From Porodaedalea pini (lineage: Eukaryota > Basidiomycota > Agaricomycetes > Hymenochaetales > Hymenochaetaceae), in contig NBAY01000064.1 of assembly GCA_002794775.1 (NCBI GenBank), positions 185,966 through 249,965 on the forward strand: a DNA stretch of 64,000 nucleotides. Direction: 5' to 3'. The notes beneath the pieces were generated by a model. The model saw nothing but the letters and a program-made list of their open reading frames with translations. It searched no databases and was not told the DNA's origin. Below are positions 1 through 11,730 of the stretch, piece by piece. Each line of letters begins with the position of its first letter. The first letter of the stretch is position 1. Made by a program: the position numbers and the translations under genes.

Positions 1-36
1 CGACTTTACCTTTGACTGATTCGTCAGGTCGGGCAC

Positions 37-1143
37 TCAAGTCGTCGGTATGTCGTCGAAAACCATACCGGCCAGGATGTAGTCCGCGTGCTTTACCACC
101 AAATCGATCATATATGGTTTGCCCGGGGACAGGTCAGCCTCCTTCATTTCTAGGTGTTGCTGTAACCTGTCCTTCATCTTGCCCGTAAAGGCTTGAACGA
201 ACGCGCATGCCGCTTCCTCCACTGAAACGATCAAGTTACATTCCAAATACTTCGACCTCACCATGAACTCTCTCTTATACTCTCCGAAATCCTCCCTCGA
301 CTGTATTCCTTTACTCCTCCAACCTTCGACGAGCCTGTCGAGGTCTTCCTGGGTGAAGTGCACGCCGGGCGCCAATGCCGGGTAGAACGCTATAATCACC
401 TCTTTCGCCTTTGTCCAATCATTCGCTCCCGTACCAACACCATCGGCGGTATCCCACAGCTCAGCTACGGAACTCGAAGCGTAATACTTCGCGTACCGGA
501 TCTTCGCCGCATCGTCTAAGTTGCAGTCGGTCGCGATATATTCGATATCCTCGAAGTACCGAGGAAGGTCTAACGGGTTGTGTCCATCGAAGAAGGGAGC
601 ATCTCTGGCTCCACGACGTGGAGGACGGTTTGACATGATTCTTACTGGGGGTACTGGCTGTACCGGAGCTACTACAGTCGATGTCCAGGGCCGCATAGCC
701 TGTGTGTTAACTGGGTTCGACGGAACTGACGACGTACCGACGGGCGAAGACGTCTGTCCCGGTACGGACGAACTAGGATCCGGTAAGACGAGCTGAGCGG
801 TATCGTCTGGGTTGTCGCTCTCGAGCTCGGTTAGTGGTGACGAGCTAGTTGACAGGGCTGAGGGGACTGTTGACAGAACTGCGGACGAGCTGATTAATGA
901 GAAGGGAGACTGTGCTCCGGAGTCGAATGACGTGTTAAGTTGTTCTAAGTCCGAATCAAGGTAATGCTCTATGGACTCTGAATCCGAATCCGTAGCATGC
1001 TCTTCGATACGGCGTCTACGCTGCCAAGCGTTAGCGGTTCGATATGGATGAGGGGGTTCAATAGTCTGCTGAGATGTCCCATGTGACGAACGCGGTGGAC
1101 GTGAGGATCGCGACACGTTTAACCCCCTCGTGGTGGGCTCCAC
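37..1143 (-). CDS. Gag protein of a Ty3/gypsy retrotransposon (left-edge element)
   Basis: A 368-codon open frame whose second half (from about residue 170) reads like the capsid part of fungal Ty3/gypsy Gag: a Pro/Arg-rich entry, then FFDGHNPLDLPRYFEDIE, YAKYYASSS and a WTKAKEVIIAFYP block, followed by the helical segment that ends near the C-terminus. The first ~165 residues are Ser/Thr/Pro-rich low complexity. No zinc knuckle is present before the stop, so the nucleocapsid and pol must lie beyond the left edge or in another frame. The first codon of the open frame is GTG and there is no upstream in-frame ATG before a stop, so the true start is unclear. It differs clearly from the Gag of the three elements further right. 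Gag would package element RNA in the cytoplasm. Confidence 0.7.
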   Translation of the reverse strand: MEPTTRGLNVSRSSRPPRSSHGTSQQTIEPPHPYRTANAWQRRRRIEEHATDSDSESIEHYLDSDLEQLNTSFDSGAQSPFSLISSSAVLSTVPSALSTSSSPLTELESDNPDDTAQLVLPDPSSSVPGQTSSPVGTSSVPSNPVNTQAMRPWTSTVVAPVQPVPPVRIMSNRPPRRGARDAPFFDGHNPLDLPRYFEDIEYIATDCNLDDAAKIRYAKYYASSSVAELWDTADGVGTGANDWTKAKEVIIAFYPALAPGVHFTQEDLDRLVEGWRSKGIQSREDFGEYKREFMVRSKYLECNLIVSVEEAACAFVQAFTGKMKDRLQQHLEMKEADLSPGKPYMIDLVVKHADYILAGMVFDDIPTT

Positions 1144-2060
1144 TTGTAGATCCTGACTTAGGGGTGTCTGGGATCAACGGTCCTTTTGGGGACGTGATCG
1201 CGTTGCTCTGGGAGGTTAGGGGTAGACTGCGGTGAGATCACTCGACGTACTGGTACGCGTCGGTACGCTTCGGTACGCACCGGTACGTGTCGATATCGAG
1301 AACAAAGGTCGGGAACTCCTGTCGGGTCTGTGGTTTGACTGGTACGGAGTCGGTACACGCAGGTAATCAACACCGGTACGATGTGATCACGACGAGCGAC
1401 GAGGTTCGAGTTATGAAGTATGAGATGAGAGACGGTTTCGAGAGACGAGATGCTAAGACGAAGACGGAATGACTACAAGATTACGAGAACTAAGACGGAT
1501 CGCACTCAAGTTACCCTATCTGAGGGAGACTCTGTGGTAGAACTGACTTCCCCTCTACCTATGACATGGGGTGCATATTTATACTAAGTCCAAAGATCTA
1601 TCTACAGTTAATAATTTCCATATGGGCATACTGTGCATATCAGTTGAAACATAGAGAAGTCGAAAGGAAAAGTCATAGGTCATAGAGGTGTGCATAGAGT
1701 GCATAGAAATCAGAAGAACATAGGAAAAACATAAATCATAATGAGGAAAAACGTCCGCTTCACGTCCAATCACACCAGTGCTCCACCGGAACTCAGATTG
1801 TCCAATCGGTATGTGGCTCCCGTCATCGGACAGCAGTCCGGTACGCGTCTTGGCTGTATGCTCCATGTGACCACGTCCCTAATTGTTGAGATAAGATCTC
1901 CGGTACGTTCCGGTATGCTTTCAGAGGTGTCGGAACGTGCTGATGACGCGATCGCGAGGTTCTGATTCGAGACTGGACCGATCGGGTTGAGTCCAGTACT
2001 GATCGGTATGCGTCGGAACCAGTTCTTGAATGCTTCTGGAGTGATCGGCGGTGATGGGAC
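1144..2060 (-). repeat. Probable LTR and leader of the left-edge Ty3/gypsy element
   Basis: This lies just upstream of the minus-strand Gag frame. It has a minus-strand TATA-like box (AGTATAAATATGC, read at 1585-1573) and clusters of the hexamer GGTACG at about 1250-1380 and 1838-1915. Position and promoter-like content suggest an LTR plus leader. I could not fix the TG...CA ends or a tRNA primer-binding site, so the borders are approximate. Confidence 0.4.
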
Positions 2061-2117
2061 AATCGGCACGGCTCTACAATGGGAAAGGATGGAACCAAAG
2101 CCCAGACATCCCAATCC

Positions 2118-2760
2118 AATGATAGACATACAGAGGCCTCAGTTCAAATACAACACACCAGCTAATGACCCTGCAATGGTTGATGCAGTGTTTCACCAAT
2201 TCTTGGATTCCATGGTGTCAATATCAGGTCGAGAATTGTTGGCAACCTCGCCAGAGGTCAGACAAAAGTGCAAGGAGATGATGATGGCAAAGTGAAGTCT
2301 GATAAACCTTGAAGAGGAAGGCACAGCCATGTACTCAGTAGGACCCAGGCCAGGATCACCAGATGAAACAACAGAAAGGGAACCAATCGCACCAGCAACT
2401 GTACCAATTTGAGTCATAGATGTATGGCTGGATGGAAAAGTCAAGGTAGAAGGACTACTTGACACTGGAGCTTCATTTATAGGGCTTTCTTGGGATGTAT
2501 GGAAACACCTAGGATTGCAGACTCTAAATAACAAACAAATCATTATTGAGACAGCAGACACATCTAGGACCCAATCGCTCAGACTAATACTGTGACTCAG
2601 GATAGGACTTGGAGGGTTCTCAGTACTCGTACAAGCACAAGTTGTACACCCAGCACCATTTGATATCTTACTCGGCTGACCATTCCTCACACACTGCAAG
2701 GCTCAGTTGATGGATATAGACATCAATGACCAGGTACTAGAACTAATCCACCTGGTAATG
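2118..2760 (+). pseudogene. Decayed retropepsin region of a gag-pol polyprotein
   Basis: One plus-strand frame, broken by stops at 2293, 2410, a TGA near 2593 and 2677, carries the gag-protease junction typical of basidiomycete Ty3/gypsy elements: ISGRELLATSPEVRQKCKE, then VKVEGLLDTGASFIGL with the catalytic DTGA at 2461-2472, then FDILLG followed by TGA where families usually have Arg. It belongs to a different family from elements 1-3, whose protease motif is VDSGCTG. No complete flanking LTR pair was seen, so this is a fragment. Sequence up to about 3000 keeps weak similarity to the linker before reverse transcriptase. Confidence 0.7.
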
Positions 2761-2999
2761 GAAGAAGAGATAACAGTTCCGACTTGAGAATGAACACGAT
2801 GAAAACAACCAGCCAAGGAGGATGAGGATTTTTGATAGTCAATGAATCAGTACCAAATCAACGAGATGAACATGAGGCACACCCAGGCTATACCACAGAT
2901 CCAGACCACACCAAATACAGCACAAACCTGCCAATGACTCACAACGAACCCAGGCACACACTGAACACCAGCATTCAACAACGAGGCCACTCCAAATGA

Positions 3000-3335
3000 A
3001 AAGAAACCACAAGGCACACAACACACAGATGCTCAATGGAATGCAAACACCAAAGAAAATAACTATGCCGAGCCAGGACCACCAAACAAAAATCACAACT
3101 GGCCAAACAGAGACACGGTGTGGAGATCCTGATGCCGCTGGCCTCAGAATCGGCTCTATTAGGTTCGACTCGACTCAGGACAGTCTTACAAGTATCCCTG
3201 ACACATTTCAGGACAGTTTCAGTGTTTGGCTGGATTAACTCGATGCATACAGCTTGGTTCTGCACCGGTGAGCCACCAAAGTCCATTTTGGGTCACATCT
3301 GGTATTGTTCCGAGCCTCCAAAAGCTTAATTACTC
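3000..3335. other. Unassigned stretch between retroelement fragments
   Basis: No convincing coding sequence or repeat boundary was seen here. It could be the 5' part of the LTR that follows. Confidence 0.3.
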
Positions 3336-4110
3336 ATGTTCCTGAGTTCCGGCTCCGAGTTCTGGCTATTTGGTGTTGTTTGGCTAGAGCCTCCGGTCTG
3401 TCTTTGTGTCCTTTGTATGCCGCTCAGAGGCTCAACCCTCTGTTGGTTATTTAAACACTCATGTAAATGTCTCAAAAAAAAAAGTTTAGTTCCCCCGAGT
3501 CAGTCCCAGTCTTTAGTTCTCGTCTCCATTGCCATTCAGTGTCGTTCTGTCCGTTCTGTCCGTTCCGTCTCGAGTCCCATTTTTGGCCAAATCTTGCTTT
3601 CGCTATATCGCCCTCAGTTCTTAACCGTTTCTCGAGCTCTCTTCAGATTCGTAATCTCGTCTAAAATCGCTTTCGAACACTGTCTTGTCTTGCATGATTC
3701 CGAGCCCGCATCGTAGAGCTACGAAAATAGCTTTTCGGTTCTGGGAGTTCTGTGCGTTCTGCCAGCCGCAACCAGTGCAACTGCCATATCTCCGTCAATT
3801 CTGCACCGCATCTCGAGATCTTTTCAGATTCAGAATCGTCTCGACGAATCGTTTCGATTACTGTCTTCACTGGCGAGTTTCCGAGCCCGGGTTGTCAAGA
3901 TCGTAGTTGCTCTTTGTTCTCCAACTGCATTTAGGCACATTTTGCCGGTCATCCTTTGTACTCACGTCCTTGAGTTGACACCTAGCCCCAAGTATTCCCC
4001 TACACTTCCCTACACTTCCTGACACTATCCCCTCCATCAGACACATTAGAGTGAACCCCCAGTGGCCGAACTCAACCAGGTCCAAGTTTGCTGGTAGACC
4101 ATACCATCAC
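3336..4110 (+). repeat. LTR/leader of a second LTR-retrotransposon family (family B)
   Basis: Positions 3893-4110 recur, with roughly one difference in ten bases, at 23980-24202, so this is a dispersed repeat. Upstream are a TATA-like TTATTTAAA near 3447 and a pyrimidine-rich tract, which fits an LTR promoter on the plus strand. The LTR ends were not resolved and no intact gag or pol follows. Confidence 0.45.
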
Positions 4111-4801
4111 CTTTCAATGGACTGGCACCAAACACATGAAATACAAAACAACAGACTAAAAGACAAAAATTTGCTGATTGACCGGCTGCCAACCACGAGA
4201 AAATGACACTATCACTGTCACGAATCACCCACTGAAGGACCCAATTGAAGCACATGAAAGAATCGCCCAAAACACACAATGAATGTGATCTCCACTGACT
4301 GATGGCATGACCAATACAGAGAGGTCCTCCCAAAACAGACACACAAACAACTCAGGCAACACAACCATCTTTAAAAAGACATGCTATTACTGAAAGCAAC
4401 AAAAAAGAAAAAGAGACAACATCCAATATTGTGATGCAGACTCTTTTGTAGACCAGATGGTTGACTCGAGGGTGAATCTATGTTCTTCCCAAGGGAGACT
4501 GCAGTGGCTCGATAGTCGAGGAGGGACAACCAAATAGAAATGGAGTGATCGAACATTCAAAACAGTGGCTCCACTGGTCCAGAGGCTTTGCCAAAGTGTT
4601 TGAACCTGTTGGAATTGAACTCCCAACGCAGACTCCATGACTTGAACAATTGAAATCTGAAGTTGAGGTAGGTGCAGGGCTATGTCAATCTTCCTTGAGT
4701 GGTCTGCATCTTTGGATGACGCTTTTCGAGTGCTCGAATGGGCTCAAAAACATGCTCGAATGCCCTTGTATGTGTTCCAACACACTCAAATGGCTCCTTA
4801 G
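4111..4801. other. Unassigned stretch left of element 1
   Basis: This may be the internal leader of the family B element. I found no domain in any frame. Its last five bases (4797-4801, CTTAG) are the left target-site duplication of element 1. Confidence 0.4.
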
Positions 4802-5241
4802 TGTTAGGCGGGAGTCCAGGAGATGACTCGGACTGGGCAGGCCTTGGCTGACTGTCATCTGGGATGTGCTATACTTGAGCGGGGACTCAGGACATGCTAT
4901 ACTCAGGCCAGGTCGTCACGGAGGTAAGAGGATTAATACAATGTACTCTACTACAGGAGGGGGATGCAGTCTCACCTAGGTCATCACGGAGGTAAGAGGA
5001 AAAGCAGAACAGGTGTTCAGATGTAATTCCTCTTCCTTATATACAGTGATCACCTCATGAGAACCGGTTGCCCCATTGTCTAAGATTACATAAAGCGAGC
5101 GGAATGGAACAAATGAAGGTCATGTGAAAGGAGTGTGGGAAATGATTGAAAAGATGATTAATTATAATGAAAAGGAGCGGTTAAAAGAAAAGAAATGGTA
5201 AAAGGAAAATAAAAGAAAAGGTGAAAGTTCAAGTCCTAACA
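4802..5241 (-). repeat. Element 1 3' LTR
   Basis: A 440-bp LTR with TGTTAGG/CCTAACA ends. It contains a 23-bp direct repeat separated by 45 bp (first copy near 4913, second near 4981). The minus-strand TATA (TATATAA) is near 5044. Confidence 0.93.
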
Positions 5242-8200
5242 TTACCCCCCCCTCAAGGTTGGGTGTCCTGACCAACCAAGATCGTGGTCATTTGGCTCGG
5301 TGTGGACAAAGAGTGGGTGAAGTCGTTGGCATGGAATGTCGAGTTTTCGAGGAGCGCTGGGATGTTTTTGATAGAAATCCGCGATCACCTCCTTTGCGTT
5401 CTCGCCAAAGTCTGTCTCTGGCTGCCAAGTCGGTTCATTGTACCTGGCCCACTTGACAAGGTATTGTAGTTTCCCTCGGTGCAGGCACGAGTCAATGATC
5501 TCCTGAACCTCGTATTCTTCCTCATTGTCAACGATGTCAGGTGGTGGCGGTGGAGGTTGTTTCTGGCTTTTGAAAGATGGTTCAACAGCGGGTTTCAACA
5601 GGGCTTTGTTGAAGACAGGGTGGACTTTCTTCCATCGTTTGGGGAGTTTGAGCTTGTATGTGCTCACGCCCACCTTATCGACGATTTCGAAGGGTCCATA
5701 CCACTTGTCTGCTAGCTTCTTTGTCGGCATGTCCATGCTGATGTTTCGACCATCCAGGAAGACCTTGTTGCCGGTCTGGTACTCCACCGATACCCCCGCT
5801 GTCCAATCATGGTAGTGCTTCATGTCCTCAGCTGCCTTGACCAGGTTGTCCTTCGCAATGTGATGAGTCTCCTTGATGTGTTTTGCAAATTCTTCTGCCG
5901 ACATGTTAGTGGATGAAGTTCGTGTCGTGTCGAAGCTTAGAGGATGATGTCCTGTATTTGCATAGAAGGGAGACATCTTCATTGCTGAGTGTTCGCGGTT
6001 GTTGTATGCGAACTCTGTGAGAGGGAGCCAGTCCTTCCAGTCTGATTGCCAATGGTTAACGAAGAGCCTAAGGTACTGTTTGAGCTCTTGGTTAACGCAT
6101 TCTGTCTGACCATCTGTTTGCGGGTGATATGCCATCGACAGGTTGCCTTCGATGTGTAGGAGTTTGTATAGTTCCTTCATCATCGACATGTTGAACTGCG
6201 TGCCACGGTCATGGATAATCTTCTTGGGTAGGCCATGGAGGCAGAAGATGTGGTTGCGGTACAACTGAGCCATGCCTTCTGCTGACAGCTTCGTCGTTGT
6301 CAGAATCGCGTGTATCTGCTTCGAGAATCTATCTACGAAGACGCAGATCGCGTTGTGTCCCTTCGATTCTGGGAGCTCTCCAATGAGGTCAACTGTGACG
6401 ATTTCCCAAGGGGCTTCGGGGACCGTATTCGGACATTCTCAGAGCTTTTGTTCACTGACAGTGATCACATCCTCGGACATACGCTCGGATGTCGGAGAAC
6501 ATCGACGCCCACCAGAAGTCTCGATGGACAAGTTCCACCATCTTTGACACTCCTGGATGCCCAGCCAGTACCGAGTCATGACACTCTCGCAACACAGATT
6601 CCTTTACCGTCTTCGGGATGTATACCTTGCCCTTCATTCACCACAACCCATTGACCTCCATCATCCCTGTCGGCCTCTCCAACTTGTGTTGCGCCCTCTG
6701 CGCTTCACCCACTCTGTCCAACACCTCATCACGCAACGTCCTCACCACTCCATGATTCAGCCACTTCTCCTTGATGAACACGACACCGTCATTGTCATCC
6801 TTGCCCTTGTCATAGCCAGCCTTACGCAACAGTAAGTCTGCCTTGCACATCGTCTTCCCCAACTTGTGCTCGAGGTGGAAGTTGAATTCCTCGAGCTCTG
6901 TTCGCCAGTGAGCTTGTCAATAGCTCAGCTTCTGCGCCGACTTGAAGTAAGTAAGGTTGGTGTGATCGGACTAGATTTCAATAGGGTGACAGGCACTGAG
7001 AAGGTACTGTCTCCACTCCTTGAGTGCCAAAATGATTGCGAGCATCTCTTTGTCGTAGATCTCGTAGTTTTGTTCTGCCGGTAGGAGCGCTTCTGATCTG
7101 TAGGCGATTACCCTCCACTTGCCTTCCTGCTTCTGCAACAACACACCTCCAAGCGTGAAGTTTGATGAGTCCACTTCGATGCGGAAAGGGCCCTCATTGT
7201 TCACGATGGCCAGGACTGGAGGTGAGCAGAGATGTTGTCTCAACTCCTCGAACGCCTCCTGCTGTTCTGTCTCCCATACCCAGTCCTTCTTGCCTGTCAG
7301 TGATGTCAGTGGATGGACTACCTTGCTGTAGTTCTTGATGAACCATCGCAGCCAGTTGCCCATGCTGAGGAATTGTTGCAGCTGTTTGAGGTTTTGTGGG
7401 ACTGGCCAGTCTGCAATTGCTGCCGTCTTCGCCGGGTCAGCTCTGATCTCACCATTACCAACGATGTGGCCAAGGTACTTCACAACTTTGGTGTCAAACT
7501 CACATTTCTCCAGTTTCAGGTACAGGCCATTCTCTCACAAGATCTGAAGGACACGTCTCAATGTCTCAATATGTTCCTTGAGAGTTTGCGAGAGAATCAG
7601 TATGTCGTCAAGGTAGACAATGATCAAGTTGTCATAGATCAATCCCTTGAAGATGTGATTGACAAAAGCCTGGAACATCGCCGGTGTGTTGCAAAGGCCG
7701 AAGAACATGACTGTCGGTTTGAAGAGACTCATGTTTGTGTGGAACACTGCCTTCCATTCATCACCTTCTCGGATCCGGACATTGTAATATCCCCAGCGAA
7801 GGTCAAGCTTGGTGATGAACTTCGCTTTCTTGACCTTGTCAACCAGTTCATCGATGAGGGGGAGAGGATACTTGTTTTTGATCGTGCCTTCGTTGAGTTT
7901 ACGATAGTCCTGGATTGGATGTAGCGATTTGTTGGCCTTCTTGATGAAAAAGAAGGGCGACGCCATTGGCGAAATTGACTTTTGTATGCGACCTGACTTC
8001 AGGTTTTCCTCAAGGAAATCCTTCAGCAACTCCTGTTCCATTGGTGTCAGTGGATAGATCTTGCAGTCGCTAGGCTTGAAGTCAGGTTTCAAGTCAATGA
8101 TGTGATCCCAGGGGCAATGTTCCAGTAGCTTTTCAAAGCCTTTCTCGCTGAAGATGTCGGCAAAGTCATTGAGATATGCAGGCCAGGACACCTTGTCCAT

Positions 8201-8560
8201 TTGCACCTCTCTCATCCTTCTCATTTCTTCTGCAACCTCCTTCTCGATCGCACACTCCTCTGGACAGCGGGTGAATTCAATCAAACCCGTCTTCCAGTCG
8301 ACTTCTGGATTGTGGCGTCGAAGCCAGTCATAACCAAGGAAAATGTTTGATGACGCTAGGGATGTTACCGCAAGGACGATCCTTTCCTTGTGCTGCCCAA
8401 TCATTAGTTCGACATTGATGTAGTTTTCGATCATTCCAGCCTCGTTGTGCATGCCGTCTGCATTGAGCACCACGAGAGGCCGGATGTATCACTTGGTCTC
8501 CAATCCATATCATTCGACGAACCTCACATCGATGCACGATCCTGTACATCCTGAATCTAC
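5242..8560 (-). pseudogene. Element 1 pol (protease-RT-RNaseH-integrase-chromodomain), broken
   Basis: The open pieces are 8473-7535 (protease remainder and RT with YLDDILIL), 7483-6971 (end of RT and RNase H, with EIYDKEMLAIILALKEW), 6862-6452 (linker and integrase zinc region, GHPGVSKMVELVHRDF and CDHCQ) and 6273-5242 (integrase core with HDRGTQF and HPQTDGQTE, then a chromodomain around LQYLVKWARYNEPTWQPE). TGA replaces CGA at 8491-8489, 7537-7535 and 6919-6917, and TAG replaces TGG next to 6971. The pol product would be cleaved by its own protease and act in reverse transcription and integration; the chromodomain in relatives steers integration to modified histones. Confidence 0.9.
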
Positions 8561-8817
8561 AAGGGCATGCACATCCACCTCTCTCCTTTCACCCTCCATG
8601 TTATACCCAACATTCAGGAGAAGGTCCAGCTGGCATCCGCCAGTTCCCCTCATGAACAATTGCTCGTACTCGCTCTTCTCATTCACACCGGTGGGGACTT
8701 TGTAATCAGGAAAACCATCGACGTTGTTTGCATCTAGGTATTGTACAGACGGTTGGTTATATTTTATCGAGTCTGGATATGAAGCCCCTTGTTCTTCTCG
8801 GTCAGTCGCCCCAATGG

Positions 8818-10360
8818 CTACGCCTGAACACTTGCAAAACCCTGCGAGTCAACAACCTCTTCATCATCTCTTTCCTCCTCCACATAGTCCTCCACTGTTG
8901 TCTTTCGAGTGTCTACGACTTCCTCGAATGCCGATTCCTTCATTGCCCCTAGCTCATCGGTGAGAAGGCGATGTTCGCCGGGCGCCATCATCTGCAGCAT
9001 ATGCTGCACGATCATCTTCCCTTGTGGGCATGCATCCTTGAAGTGACCGAGCTGGCCACAGATCCAACATGCATGTCGGCATTGCACCTCATTCATTGAG
9101 ACGTCCATTGGCTGGCTGGCGCCTCCAAAGGTAACGCCGGTTGCGTCGCATTTGTCGACGTGGGGGGCAGCAGTCTGATGGCAAGCCGGGGGTCCCTGTT
9201 GCTGCTGTGGGCATGGTGGAGTCGGGAATGTGCAACCTCGCTGGATTGCATGAATTTGCTGTCCACCTCGGTCGATCTCGATGGCCTTCTTCTTCCAGTC
9301 GTCATATGTTGTTGGAACCGGCGTCGACCTCAGCACTCCACGCACCACCTTGATGTTCATCACCCTCTTCAGGCAGTCACAGATGATGCTGTCATCTGTT
9401 AGCCCCACTCTTGTAATGACAATGTCAAGGTCCTGGAAGAACTCATCGGCAGTGAGATCCTTCTGAACCTTGGTTCGGAACCTTGCCAGCACCTTTTCCT
9501 TCCAGTTTGGATCGTTGAACGAGGCATCTAGGCGCTCTTGGAACCTTGTCCAACTGTTGGTGAAGGTCACGATGCTGGCCGTTGTCGACTCCTCCACATA
9601 ATTCTGTGCCCATGTCGCTGCATTGCCTCCTTTTAAGTAGGAGAGAGCAATGTATATCTTACTCTCCGATGTGGGGTATCGGCTCGGGTTTTCAGAGACA
9701 AAAAGGAGGACCTCGCATTTGAAGTCTAGATAGTCATCGCCGCCAGTGAATTCACATGGCCGGGCGACGTTGATGCTGGGGGTCAGGGGGTTAGCTGCTG
9801 CGACTGGTGCCGGGGTGTTGTTGCCTGATAGGTGAAGGCGTTTGTGACAATGGCCACGATCTGCTCCATCTGCTGTTGACTGAAACCTCCTGCTGACATT
9901 GTGGGTTCGGGCATGGGCATCGATGGTTCAGGAGGGGTTGGCAGTGAAAGATCTCTACGAGTCTCGTGGTAGGGTCCTGGAGTCGGTGGTAAGTTGATGG
10001 TAGACATTGACAGTGCAGGTGACGATGGGACGGCTGGGGGCCACCTAGCTCTCCTTCCTTCTTCATTCATCGAATACCAGCTATGCCAGATCTCACTCCA
10101 CCAGATGTCATATGTAACACTGCTATTGTTGGTCGCGACGTAACTTGGTCGGTCTGGATCCCAACGGGCTGATGCAGGGAGGGCCTGTTGCTGTTCGTCG
10201 GTGAGATCTATCTTGACGATGGTGGAGGGACAGGGATCGGTTGTGCATTTGATCCGGGGTTACGCCAACATTGAATGGGTTCATCGGCGAGGTTGATGAT
10301 GAGGCAGAAGGACGCGGCAGAGATAACAATCGACAACAACGTTGATGACTGAACACGTAA
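8818..10360 (-). pseudogene. Element 1 gag, broken
   Basis: The longest open piece is 9597-8818 (259 codons). It contains the capsid helices and the zinc knuckle CWICGQLGHFKDAC (CX2CX4HX4C) followed by an acidic tail. The N-terminal part is in separate frames at 10070-9783 and 10356-10123 and matches the N-terminus of element 3 Gag, so frameshifts and stops have split the gene. Gag would assemble the virus-like particle in the cytoplasm. Confidence 0.85.
8836..8842 (-). promoter_or_regulatory. Slippery heptamer GGGTTTT at the gag-pol junction of element 1
   Basis: In the gag frame the codons read cag-ggt-ttt, so G GGT TTT fits the X XXY YYZ pattern for -1 ribosomal frameshifting. It lies a few codons before the gag stop, and pol is in the -1 frame. 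Confidence 0.6.
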
Positions 10361-10597
10361 TGTCACCCACGTCCAGGTTAAGTGGCTCCTCCACCAAAGG
10401 GAAATGCAGAGAGCCAGGGTCGGGAAAAGTCAGTTGCGAAGTTTATGTAATACATGAATGTCCGAAAACGTCCAGGCAGGGTTGAGGGTTGTTGTTTAGG
10501 GGGTTTACACTTCAAGTCCGTCAAGGGGAGTGCTCCTCTAGACTGAGTGAAGGTGAGTCAACAGCAACAACGTATGCTGGGGATGAGCCTGGGTGGG

Positions 10598-10608
10598 GTT
10601 CTGCTTTT
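10598..10608 (-). other. Element 1 self-priming primer-binding site
   Basis: One base after the 5' LTR the minus strand reads AAAAGCAGAAC. This is the exact reverse complement of GTTCTGCTTTT in the LTR (10818-10808), which begins 33 nt downstream of the TATATAA box. Confidence 0.7.
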
Positions 10609-10609
10609 A

Positions 10610-11049
10610 TGTTAGGTGGGAGTCTGGGAGACAACTCAGACTGGGCAGGCCTCAGCTGACTGTCATCTGGGACGTGCTATACTTGAGTGGGGACTCGGGA
10701 CACGCTATACTCAGGCTAGGTTGTCACGGAGGTAAGAGGATTAATACAATGTACTCTACTACAGGAGGGGGATGCAGTCTCACCTAGGTCATCACGGAGG
10801 TAAGAGGAAAAGCAGAACAGGTGTTCAGATGTGATTCCTCTTCCTTATATACAGTGATCACCTCATGAGAACCGGTTGCCCCATTGTCTAGGATTATATA
10901 ATGGGAGCAGAATGGAATGAATGAAGGTCATGTGAAAGGAGTGTGGGAAATGATTGAAAAGATGATTAATTATAATGAAAAGGAGTGGTTAAAAGAAAAG
11001 AAATGGTAAAAGGAAAATAAAAGAAAAGGTGAAAGTTCAAGTCCTAACA
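10610..11049 (-). repeat. Element 1 5' LTR
   Basis: A 440-bp LTR with the same structure as the 3' LTR and the same 23-bp internal repeats. It carries the promoter for the minus-strand element. Confidence 0.93.
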
Positions 11050-11054
11050 CTTAG

Positions 11055-11280
11055 TAGATAACGAATGTGTAGAGCGGTGGGGGTACGCAGTTATGGTACC
11101 CTGTTGGGTGTGTCTGGGGCTCGAAGGCTTGGAATATCGACTTCGAGTGTATGTGCTGAGTCGAACGCACTGTTCAAGCAGTCAAGGAGGTTTGATAGAG
11201 CTGAGTAGAGATGATCTGAAGGTACGGGCGACTTATGGGACTCAAAATGTATACTGTGGAGTGAACTGGGGGCTGTATTC
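11055..11280. other. Spacer between elements 1 and 2
   Basis: 226 bp with no coding potential that I trust and no match to the LTR family. It is probably older flanking DNA. Confidence 0.4.
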
Positions 11281-11718
11281 TGTCAGGACTCGAACTTTTC
11301 CCTTCTTTTAATTGCCTTTTATCATTTCTTTTCTTTTAATTGCTCCTTTCCATTATAATTAATCATCTTTTCAATCATTTCCCACACTCCTTTCACATGA
11401 CCTTCATTCATTCCATTCTGCTCCCATTATATAATCCTAGACAATGGGGCAACCGGTTCTCATGAGGTGATCACTGTATATAAGGAAGAGGAATCACATC
11501 CGAACACCTGTTCTGCTTTTCCTCTTACCTCCATGATGACCTAGGTGAGACTGTGTCCCCCTCCTGTAGTAGAGTATATTGTATTAATCCTCTTACCTCT
11601 GTGATGACCTAGCCTGAGTATAGTGTGTCCTGAGTCCCCGCTCGAGTATAGCATGTCCCAGACAACAGTCAGCTGAGGCCTGCCCAGTCCGAGTTGTCTC
11701 CCGGACTCCTGCCTAACA
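11281..11718 (+). repeat. Element 2 5' LTR
   Basis: 438 bp, TGTCAGG to CCTAACA, with the TATA box at 11477-11483 and two copies of the 23-bp internal repeat. It is the same family as the element 1 LTRs, read in the opposite orientation. Confidence 0.92.
11477..11520 (+). promoter_or_regulatory. TATA box and predicted RNA 5' end of element 2
   Basis: TATATAA lies at 11477-11483 and GTTCTGCTTTT at 11510-11520. The spacing of 33 nt is right for a TATA-directed start, and the 11-mer is exactly complementary to the primer site just after the LTR. Confidence 0.65.
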
Positions 11719-11719
11719 T

Positions 11720-11730
11720 AAAAGCAGAAC
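11720..11730 (+). other. Element 2 self-priming primer-binding site
   Basis: AAAAGCAGAAC begins two bases after the LTR end at 11718 and is the reverse complement of 11510-11520. No TGG-initiated match to a tRNA 3' end is seen at the usual position. Confidence 0.7.

Larger units (their letters stand above)
4802..11049 (-). mobile_element. Element 1: complete but decayed chromodomain Ty3/gypsy retrotransposon
   Basis: LTRs of 440 bp at 4802-5241 (3') and 10610-11049 (5') start TGTTAGG and end CCTAACA. The element is bounded by the 5-bp duplication CTTAG at 4797-4801 and 11050-11054, proving one insertion event. A minus-strand polypurine tract (TTGAGGGGGGGGTAA) abuts the 3' LTR at 5242-5256. 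Order on the minus strand is gag, protease, reverse transcriptase, RNase H, integrase and chromodomain. The primer site at 10608-10598 (AAAAGCAGAAC) is complementary to the predicted RNA start inside the LTR (10818-10808). Many stops and frameshifts make it non-autonomous. Confidence 0.95.

Noticed and set aside
7313..7924. Long plus-strand open frame (203 codons) opposite element 1 reverse transcriptase, repeated at 15026-14415
   Set aside because: It is the antisense shadow of the conserved RT sequence; the same mirror frame appears in each copy because the RT codons are conserved.
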